Shown one piece after another: positions 36,101-44,236 of a DNA stretch of 64,000 bases (its first letter is position 1; the number at the start of each line of letters is the position of its first letter). The notes beneath the pieces were generated by a model, which searched no databases, was not told where the DNA came from, and was given only the letters and a program-made list of their open reading frames with translations. This DNA is from Pelodera strongyloides (taxonomy: Eukaryota; Nematoda; Chromadorea; Rhabditida; Rhabditidae): the NCBI GenBank assembly GCA_036852015.1, contig JAANDG010000610.1, forward strand, positions 1 to 64,000. Direction: 5' to 3'. A program made the translations under genes and the position numbers.

Positions 36101-39100
36101 TGTACTCGGTGTTTCAAAATCCGGCCGGTATTTCGCGCTGAGAGTAGCTGCATATGAATGCTGGTGTACTCGATGTGTTTCGAAAACGGCCGGTTCTTCG
36201 CTTTAAGACTAATTAATAATTATCAAACAATATTTTTTTGCAGCGTGAACACTTGATGAAGTTCCTGGAGGATACGGCCAAGAACGAAAAAGATTGGGAT
36301 GAAACAGTTCCATATGTGCAAGGAGTGAAGAGAGGTTGGTTTTATTTATTTATTTACATGTATTACTTGATTTTTTGTGTTTTACTGGTGGCCGGTCTCT
36401 TTCTGTATTTTGGTGAAGGGGGCTACTATTATGGATAGCTAGGGAAGTGCCATTGTTTTGTGGTAATCCAGGTTGTCAATTTTTGTCAGTGGTTGCTAGT
36501 TCGATAACTATGATCCTTGATTTCCAGGCACACCATTTGAGAACGAGGAGAATGAGTCTCCACGAAATGGAGCCGGTGATGGACTCGGAGGAATGGAGGT
36601 ACTGTATTTTTTAGTATGACGAATTGACAAAGTACGGTAGCCCGGTGGAATCCGACCTAACTTAATGGTAAACAGGCATACACAACTGTTGAGGCTAGAC
36701 TTACGCACAGTGATAAACGCATCGTTAGCTTCCACACGTACGAACATTAGTAAACATATACTACCTAACTTACGTTATCTGCTAGACTTTAGCTCGTAAG
36801 ACTACTTGCCTTACAAGCTAAACTAAAAGGCTAATTCTTTACTGATGTGTATAACCTATTTCCCACTTTTCAGATGCCTATAGAATTGGACCTGGCCGAT
36901 CCAGACGATGACGAAATGAGTGTTGAGGACGAGGAGCACGTGATTGAGAGAGCACTACACAAGGCACCCGAGAAGGATTTGGTCGACTTGGCTGGAATCT
37001 TGGGTTGGTGATTTTGTAATGGTAGTGAAGTATTTGATTTGAATTTGTGTACTGTACTTTGTACTGTATTAGAGAAAAGTGTTACCCATAATGCGGCGTG
37101 GAAAATCCCTGCTAACAGTCTTGAAGTGTTTCTACTTTTGTACATGGAAGGGGAGCGAAATGCCAGTGTCGGTATCCGTACCGGTAGTTCAGCGATGACA
37201 CTTTCGTATGTATTTTGTGTATCATCGTGCGAGAATGTACAGCTGTGGTGTATGAAGTTGTAGATACCAAGTTACCATATGAAACCGTACAAACACGGTG
37301 TTTCATCAATCGGTCATTTGATGCGCATACATATCAGAATGATGTTCGGGCGACTTGGGTAATCTATCTGATGCCATTCATTACAGTTCAGATTTTGCTT
37401 GACTCTTTGGGCTTTGTTTACGAGTGGTGAAGGGTATGCATTCGGTTCTCATTTATTAGGTTAGTACCTTAGTAGTACCTTAATAGTAAATTTTTTCTCA
37501 CGGCGTTTGATGCGTTCTATTTCAGGTATGCACTCGGTTCTGAATCAACCACAATACTATAATGCGTTGAAAGGACGAACACAAGATGAGAACTCCGGAA
37601 CGACGTTTAGGTAAGGGTTTCTTAGTTAATTTTTTTGTTTTTTTATGTATGACCTGCCGTTCGAAGAGCCCTACGGGCTCTTCTCCGGCTGGAGGAATCG
37701 GCCTTCGGCCGATTGTTGCACTCTGTTCAAAAAAAAACTTTCATTTACGTTTATGTGGAAACGTATAATTTGGTTCTAGACTTCAGCGTTTTTGCAAATC
37801 ATGCAAATTTGCTTCGCACTTCTCTTCTCCTATAATATCTCTTATAATATCCTCGACATATAAGCTAGCATAGCTCAACAGGTAGAGCGTTGGACTGTGG
37901 ATCGAGAGATTGTGTGCTGCTGTGGGTTCGAATCCCGCCAGCGGCAAAGATTTTGTATGTTCTCTTTCGATTGTGAATAGAAAATTTTCTTTATGAAAAG
38001 ATTTCGTTATGTTCACACAAACAAAAAAGTAAACTCTTCTCCTTTATATAATAAGATTTCTCTTTGTAAACATGCATAAGTGGCTTTTTGGTTCAATGTA
38101 CAGCGGAATTCAATATAGTTCAATGGTTCCAATGCACCTGCCCGAAAGCTTGCATATTATTTTTTGGTAATATTGACGGATTATTTATGTTTTCCTGTTT
38201 CTTGTAAGTTGTCATGGGGTGGAGGGGTGGATACTTTTACTCGTATATTTATATTTCTTTATTGTAGGCAAGCCATCCCTGCGTATCAACCAAAGGTTTA
38301 CCCAGATGAACCGGATAATGAAACGGACGTGGATGATTGTATCAAGTGAGATTTTGTGTAGAATTTTTAGAGCGTGAGTTCGCACCGCGTGAGTAGCTGG
38401 GCGTCTTAAACGTGCCCAGCCGGTGTGCGTGTTTACCTCCTTCTTTGTCATTGTTTGTATGTTAAATTTTATTGCTTTGAATAAAGAGTTATATAAGAAT
38501 AGAGGAGTATTCAGCAATGTAATGCGTTTTGGGTTTTTTTTCTACTCGCGCAGGGCGTTAGCCTTTTGTAATTGTACCCGCTGCATACGTATGACATGAT
38601 TGAACATTTGAAAGCGATTCTGTGGACTTGTGTTGACTTTACTTTTAAGTACATAATTAGATTAATGGATTAATCTCGTTATTTATTTATATAAAGTATG
38701 TTTGTTCAGACGCCTTGAAGACAACGACTCGTCGATGAAGGAAGTGAACATAAACAATATGAAGCGAGTGAGTTGCAATTTCTGCTTTATTTATATATTG
38801 AAAGTGACCAAGCGCATTTATTTTCACGCTGTTAGCGAACATTCCGACCATTTGTTGCAGGTTTTTGATTTTTGACGAGTCTTTGAATACTTGAATCTGA
38901 GTATCGCAAATGAAAAATGATCGGTGTTATAGGGAACTTGAAACATACATCTATTAACTTCACTAAATCACAAACTCTTCGAAAGAGGAAGCAAGAGGCA
39001 GAATTTCCGTAGTACGTGAAAACGGGGAAATTTTTTTGTTCTCTTGTTTTTATAACATTTTCTCAGGTATCCAAGGAGCGTATTCGCACACTGATCCAAG

Positions 39101-40495
39101 CGGCTTGCAACTCGAAACACATTGAAAGATTGAGTATCGCGAATACGGCGATTTCGGACAGCGAGGCTAGGGTGGGTTGTTTAATCGTTTGATGTTTTTG
39201 TGATTATGTCATTATGTCTTCGTTCTTCTTTTGCACTGCTAACCGTATTAATGCATTTGTGATTGTGAACAGCGTTTTTATATGAATTTCGTAATTGCAA
39301 TGTAGTTGTTTTCATCAAATTGTATCGTGAGAGCATTTTTTAATTTCAAGACTAGTTTGATTATTGATTTCCTTTGTTGGCGCGATAGCGCTAACATAGT
39401 TTGGTTACATCAGAGAGCCCTTTTTTCCAGTTTCCACCCTGAATACGATATTGTACTATATTAAGAGTTAAGGTTCTAAGGTTATGGGAGTAGGTTTATT
39501 GATTTTTCTGTATTTCAGGGCCTTATCGAACTCCTGGAGACGTCCCCCTCGCTAAAGGTCCTAAACATTGAGTCGAACTTTGTCACACCAGAAATGTTGG
39601 CCCGACTGCTCCGTGCAACGTTGAAAACACAGACTGTTATCGAGTTCCACGCCGAAAATCAGGTTAGTTTTTTGTTTTCTTTAATTGCTTTACGTAGAAA
39701 TTGTATCGTGAGAGCACTGCTAGGTTCACTGTTCACTTGATCTCGCTCAGATCTCGCTCAAATTTGAGTAACCTTTTGATATGTTTTGTCGTAACACTGA
39801 ACTTTTCATGCTTAGTAGTCTAATCGCGATGGTGGTATGACGGTTAGCTCATACCAGAAGCGGTATGCAATATTCTAAACGGATGCTGATTCGTCGGTCG
39901 GCTGGCCGACCGGCTTATTAGACTATGTTTGGGTTCAAATCGAGTTTTTTTTTGTTCAATTTCTATATTCTAGCGGCAAACCGTGCTCGGCAATCAGATC
40001 GAGATGGACATGATGTTGACTGTGGAGGAGAACGAATCTCTATTGCGAGTTGGGTTGGCATTCCAGTCGATGGAAGCAAGACACCGAGTATCAGAAGCAC
40101 TGGAGAGGAACTATGAACGATGTGCGTCTTTTTACCGTATTAATGCTTTTTGTTTGTTTGTTTGTTTGTTTGTTTGTTTGTTCGTTTGTTTGTTCGTTTC
40201 TTGGTGTGCTGCTTGAGGGATGCGGTCATAGTGAACAGATTGATAATATACTCAGAGAGCTTCTTCCGACACCCCCGATATAAGGTTCAAAACACACGAA
40301 TCAAACTATGCTGTACTTTGTTCATACGAAAAGGGTGTATATGTGAGATGTTTCACAACCTTTATAAATAACAGAATAAATGTGTGAAAGGATTGATTGT
40401 CGGATTAATTTAACCGGTGTGTTTTATGCTAAAAAAGTAAATTACACTTAATTTCAGTGCGAGTGCGACGTTTGAAGGGCGAATCGGACGCGTGA
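24149..40495 (+). CDS. unc-94: Tropomodulin, actin pointed-end capping protein
   Basis: Fourteen exons join in phase: 24149-24222, 31897-31993, 34150-34236, 35657-35725, 36244-36334, 36528-36598, 36874-37003, 37526-37610, 38268-38345, 38710-38767, 39067-39171, 39519-39662, 39974-40121, 40458-40495. They encode 424 aa. Residues 58-140 carry the tropomyosin/actin-binding N-terminal block (LSAAELEDLNNDFDPD, LPPSQRCREQT, PTGPYKREHL). Residues about 140-205 are acidic and probably flexible. Residues about 206-400 form the leucine-rich-repeat actin-binding domain (LIQAACNSKHIERLSIANTA; LKVLNIESNFVTPEMLARLL; TVIEFHAENQ). The tail is short and basic (LRVRRLKGESDA). The family caps slow-growing ends of thin filaments with tropomyosin; in C. 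elegans the gene is unc-94/tmd-1, needed in body-wall muscle. The ATG lies 2 nt after a TTTCAG acceptor, so it is either trans-spliced or preceded by a 5'UTR exon. An alternative first exon is listed separately. Confidence 0.96.
25790..26068 (+). promoter_or_regulatory. Probable promoter/5'UTR of the short tropomodulin isoform
   Basis: A GC-rich, CpG-rich segment directly upstream of the alternative start at 26069, in otherwise AT-rich surroundings. It holds repeated GCCGC and CGCGAG words and then pyrimidine-rich sequence. No TATA box or specific factor site can be claimed. The role is inferred from position and base composition only. Confidence 0.4.
26069..26085 (+). CDS. unc-94: Alternative first coding exon of tropomodulin
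   Basis: A 17-nt coding exon starts at ATG 26069, encodes MSGAD plus two bases, and ends at a GTGAGT donor. It leaves phase 2, the same as the exon ending at 24222, so both splice correctly onto exon 2 at 31897 (FYYAEE versus DYYAEE). The resulting isoform would be 405 aa. The preceding ~270 bp is unusually GC-rich for this window and has no splice acceptor next to the ATG, as expected for a separate promoter and 5'UTR. C. elegans unc-94 is known to make two isoforms from different first exons, which supports the call, but no transcript data are available here. Confidence 0.72.
27002..27031 (-). repeat. Solo copy of the RT-associated hairpin
   Basis: On the minus strand CCTCGTC, a 14-nt loop ending in GGGGGTC, then GAAACGAGG repeats the hairpin found after the RT at 22963-22993, including the preceding AATCCTCGTC. 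It lies in a tropomodulin intron with no RT nearby. Confidence 0.6.
27622..29163. mobile_element. 1.54 kb Tc1/mariner-derived foldback element in a tropomodulin intron
   Basis: Two nearly identical inverted arms of about 670 bp (27622-28293 and 28493-29163) enclose a 199-bp spacer. The ends are CAGTGCGTTCCGTAAGTAAA and its complement, each flanked by TA (27620-27621 and 29164-29165), the target duplication of Tc1/mariner elements. The spacer holds transposase remnants. Transcription of the tropomodulin pre-mRNA would produce a very long double-stranded hairpin. Confidence 0.88.
28294..28492 (+). pseudogene. Remnant of a Tc1/mariner transposase catalytic core
   Basis: The loop of the foldback element reads SDENNFELN followed about 35 residues later by GDGSLMVW. 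These correspond to the first catalytic-aspartate region (SDE..F.L.) and the downstream G-G-S-x-MVW motif of Tc1-type transposases. Frameshifts and stops on both sides show that it is not functional. Confidence 0.6.
30607..30746. mobile_element. CCCCGGGGA-rich foldback family, copy 3
   Basis: Shares GTCCCTGGGGACAGAAAATA and GCATTCTAATGTGGGA with the copy at 15855. The right end GAGTGGTGAATATGGCCTC is intact; the left end is replaced. Confidence 0.65.
30868..30895. repeat. (CT)n microsatellite
   Basis: Short pure CT run in a tropomodulin intron. Confidence 0.85.
32102..32282. mobile_element. TTAA-flanked hairpin, AGCAGTATTGTACC family, copy 2
   Basis: Same termini as the element at 51256, with an interior of different sequence. 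It lies in the tropomodulin intron following exon 2. Confidence 0.75.
33305..33489. mobile_element. CCGGCCGG foldback family, copy 5 (best preserved)
   Basis: TTAAAGCGAAATATCGGCCG to GGCAGGTATTTCGCTTTAA: both TTAA ends and both inverted termini are intact. Inside a tropomodulin intron. Confidence 0.85.
34385..34411 (-). repeat. Degenerate solo copy of the RT-associated hairpin
   Basis: On the minus strand ACCTCGTCTGCGAAGGGTTG is followed by ACACGGGG. It shares the stem word CCTCGTCTGCG with the copy at 27002 but has lost part of the GAAAC box. Confidence 0.5.
34716..34778. repeat. (GA)n microsatellite
   Basis: GAGAGAGAGTGAGTGAGAGA-type tract in a tropomodulin intron. Confidence 0.85.
35990..36208. 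mobile_element. CCGGCCGG family, copy 6 with a duplicated right end
   Basis: The core is followed by one right end (CCGGCCGGTATTTCG near 36121) and then a second partial right end (GGCCGGTTCTTCGCTTTAA ending at 36208). The left terminus is degraded. It lies 35 bp before tropomodulin exon 5. Confidence 0.65.
37868..37946 (+). pseudogene. tRNA-His-like pseudogene
   Basis: TAGCTCAACAGGTAGAGC (D arm), loop CTGTGGA with GTG anticodon, and GGGTTCGAATCCC (T arm) are clear. The acceptor stem has three or more mismatches (GCTAGCA against GCGGC) and there is an extra TGTGCTGC-type insertion before the T arm. It lies in a tropomodulin intron. Confidence 0.6.
40147..40200. repeat. (TTTG)n microsatellite
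   Basis: About thirteen GTTT units with two C substitutions, between tropomodulin exons 13 and 14. Confidence 0.9.
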
Positions 40496-40660
40496 GGGAG
40501 GTCTTCAGGTTTTGCTTTGCTTTATTGATTGATGTCCACCACGAAGAGAGCAGATAGGTCGTAGCGGCCGAGGCCTACATTATTCAGTATACATACTACC
40601 GTACTACTGCCTATGGCTTGCACATTTTGCTTGCTCCAGCTATTCTAGCGTTACCCTTTG

Positions 40661-40778
40661 TTTAAAGCGATGTGACACGTGGTTTTGAAGAATATGCATA
40701 ACAACGGCATGTATGGGCATTGTGTTCCATTCTGTGCCCATACTTTTCAAATCCACATGCCATTTCACTTTGGGGGTA
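40661..40778. mobile_element. AGCGATATGRCACG family, copy 2
   Basis: TTTAAAGCGATGTGACACGT opens the element and CACATGCCATTTCACTTT closes it. It lies just downstream of the tropomodulin stop. Confidence 0.6.
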
Positions 40779-41621
40779 ACCTGGAGCTTTGCATACCGCT
40801 CACGGCCTTACTCCTATTGTCTGTACGTAGATAGTAGATACTGTCTACCCTTTCTCACGCTCTTTTCATTTTGTACAGTCATGGTTTTATCTTTTTGTTT
40901 TTTGTTTCATATAGCTTTATGCCTACGGTAAGCTTGACGTTGCCTAAGTTCGTTTATATTTATGATGACAAAAAAAGATTCGGATATTGTTTTTATCGAT
41001 CGGTTTACTGATTGATTCATTGCTTGATAATGAGTTCTCGCATGTGTAATTGAGACTTTTCTCTATATTCTTTCTTTCTCTCTCGACTTGCGAGTAGCCT
41101 TTACCGCCTTTGTTTCGCACTGTGTACATGATATTTTTTATAATTATATATTTTTTTATTCGAAAAGTGAGGTGTAAAGCTCGAACTATTTGAAAAAAAA
41201 AAGAAATCTATTCGCCACCCTCACCTACTGTACAACTCTTGTGACATCGAATTCGCTTTACCGTTTTTGTTTATACTTTAAAAATTTGGATGTTTGCTTG
41301 GCTTACTGTATCATGGGGTTTCTGGGAGGTGTCTGGAATTGACGCCACGCCCACGTCACTTGACGCCGTAGTGACGCTGCTTTGCGTTACTGTAGGTTTC
41401 TGGGTGGTACCAGCGCCCCAGAACAGACTTTGACTTAGAGAAAGTAAACCGGGCAAACGTGTTTTATGTCCCTCCTACTCCTAGTAGTGAGACTATAAGA
41501 GTTTATTTATGCAATCTTTGGTTTTTTGGTCTTTGTTTCGTCCTTGTTAAGAGCTTTACCTGGATCCTCCGCTACTACAGAACATGTACAAAACTTAAGG
41601 ACGACGTCTAAAAAGTCGGCT

Positions 41622-41776
41622 TTAAAGCGATATGACACGTGGTTTTTAAACGCGTGCTGGGCAGTTGCATTCTCGTGTGTTTTTCGGGCACAAGTGGAAC
41701 TCAATTTGAATATAATACGTGGGAATGCAGTTGTCGAGCGTTCGTTTAACAACAAAGCCACGTGTCATAGCGCTTG
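41622..41776. mobile_element. AGCGATATGRCACG family, copy 3
   Basis: TTAAAGCGATATGACACGTG at the left and CACGTGTCATAGCGCTTGA at the right; the right TTAA is mutated to TTGA. Confidence 0.7.
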
Positions 41777-42685
41777 ATGAAGTAAGGCGAGAGGAATAAC
41801 GCGGCGGTATCCAATAAGTAAAGCTACCTGCCTAGGTGTGTGTATGTTAGTATGCTTAGTGAATAGTTTATACTTATCCCACCCTCATAGAACTTGTGAT
41901 TATGTAATCCCTTGTGAAAAAAGGCGTTTGATGAGTTGGGCGCCCGGTTTCAAAGATATTATAATTTCGAAAAATGAAATTTCGAGAAGTTATGCTTTTT
42001 TTTGGAATCGCGCACTGGGCTCACAAGCATTTCATTTGCAATATTTTACATGGACCTGTCCGCGTTTTTGTTATTTGTGTGCGTGGAGTAGTGATTAAAG
42101 AGATCAAATGTGATTATATATTAATTTTTACAATTTTAATTGAACGATGGTCAAAATTTATGTAGCACCGTCTTTATTACTGTAGGTCTGTAACAACAAG
42201 TTCTAGTTGGAGAATGATAAATATATAGTTTTATTATTTCGCATCCAACAATTGTTCTGTGGGAATGTAATAAATATTTGAAAATAAATCTCTTTTATTT
42301 TCTGACAACGAATAGGTATGCACATTCGAAACCCTAAACGTCATCATTCTCGAATAACGAACACACAGCCAAGCAAGAATATATGGTACTAACAATAAAG
42401 GGTACAGTACACGTTTTAACAGATCAGCAAGTAACTAACAGGGTTTATAGTGCTCGGCTAATAAGCTCCTGGTCAGAGTCCCAAAAACCCTACTTTTGTG
42501 TCATTACCTTCCTCTACTTTGATCTCATTTGTGTTTCAAATCAAACACTATTCTGTGTTGGCTTTTGGGCGCATCTCCCTGATGTAACAAATTATTATTA
42601 TTATTGTAAGACCGAAGCTAGGGCACCTGGATTTTGGGTAGTATGGTTAACTGGGATGGATGTTATTGTTTGTATTTACCTATAT

Positions 42686-44196
42686 TCAAGTTTTTGGAAG
42701 AATCTTTGCGCGTACCCTCGCTAAAAGACACTCAATTTCGCACACGGCATGCTGAGCAATGTTGGGATTTGTTTGAGCAATTGTCCTTAGCGTCGTAGCG
42801 ACGTGACTGCCGATAGACTCGTAGAGGTCAGCGTTTTGCGTCGCTGACAGGTCGGCGTTGCGTCGGCAATCTTGAAGCTTGTCAGCTGTTGGTTCGGGAT
42901 TTTGTGAGGGTAATTTAACTGGCTCTTCTTTAGTCACAACGCTGACACTCCAAGTACGCGGTCGTGGTTCGTCGAGGGATTGCTCGGCGATTGCCTGGAA
43001 GCTTCGGGATTTCAAGGATTAAAATGTATTTTCATTTCAAATGAGGTTAAGCCGGATAGGTTATTTTGCCACGAGATACACGTTGCACTTCTGCCTATCA
43101 AGAACTTCATGGAAAAGATTCCAGAAAATTTGAATTGTCCCAATAAATTATCAATCCGTAATTTAACTGGCTCTTCTTTAGTCACAACGCTGACACTCCA
43201 AGTACGCGGTCGTGGTTCGTCGAGGGATTGCTCGTAAACTGTAAAAAACGGGTACATGTGGGCATGACACTTTAAGCGAAATACTGGCCGGTTTTTGAAA
43301 CGCATCGCGAGCTACTGAATTCCTACGTATTTATGTTAATTTGCTGGAATTTAACTAGATTTCTTATTCTAATTTATGTTCATTTGTATAAGCATAAGAA
43401 TGATGGTCTACTCGATGTGTTTCAAAAACCGGTCGGTATTTCGCTTTAAAGTTTTCACGTGGGTCTTTAACTTCACCTACCGTAGACGAATCGGCCGATT
43501 GATTCTCAACGTTTTCTTCTTGATTTGCCTGAGAGTGAGAAGTAGTACCTCTCATTGCATCGAGAACATTCATCAGCTCTAGGACGCCTTCCTAAATATG
43601 GCAACGAGTAATGAGATATTGAACCTCTACGTTCCCATTCGTGCAGCACGGAAATGCGAATCCGCGTCCGCGGGAAAGATGTGGCCTCTTAACATGATAA
43701 AGGCTGAGACGCAGAAGGCGGTACTTGTTTCTCTCTGTCTCGTGTTTTTCAATTCAAATTTGCACCCTTCCCGCGGACGCGGATTCGCATGTCCGCGCTG
43801 CGCGCCTGTGGACCAAATCTGGCAAAGCAATTGCGACGTCACGGCCGTTGAGACTTGAAAAGTTTGCATAAAACGGGATGAAGTCACTCAAGAAGTGACA
43901 TGATGCACATGTGGGCAAGTACAATACTACGAATTATGGTAGGCTTCGAAACCGGCTAACGGGCAAGAGGGAGCTGTAAGAGGGAGAGGGAAATGTAAGA
44001 GGCGGCGATAAAAGATAAGTGGCAAGAGGTATAAGATTCGTGTAAGGTTAAAGAAATTGGCATAATGCTACAATGATACTTACATTATTGTGACGCGGTA
44101 ACAAGTCCGCAGTGTCCAATTCTTCCTCCCAATCACGGCTGGATTCCGTTTTCTGCATCTGAAATTTAGAGACAAATTGAGTGTCTCTCTCACTCC

Positions 44197-44236
<40 letters not shown>

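Larger units (their letters stand above)
40496..42685. other. Intergenic region between convergent 3' ends
   Basis: Tropomodulin (+) ends at 40495 and the MADF gene (-) ends at 42686. The interval holds two AGCGATATGRCACG-family elements and the 3'UTRs; no additional gene was seen. Confidence 0.6.

Noticed and set aside
37868..37946. Functional tRNA-His gene
   Set aside because: Acceptor stem mismatches and an insertion before the T arm; kept as a pseudogene.
43012..43305. 97-codon frame on minus containing MADF-gene sequence
   Set aside because: It is the 77-bp duplicate of the last exon; its phase does not match exon 7 and the rest of the frame is unrelated sequence.
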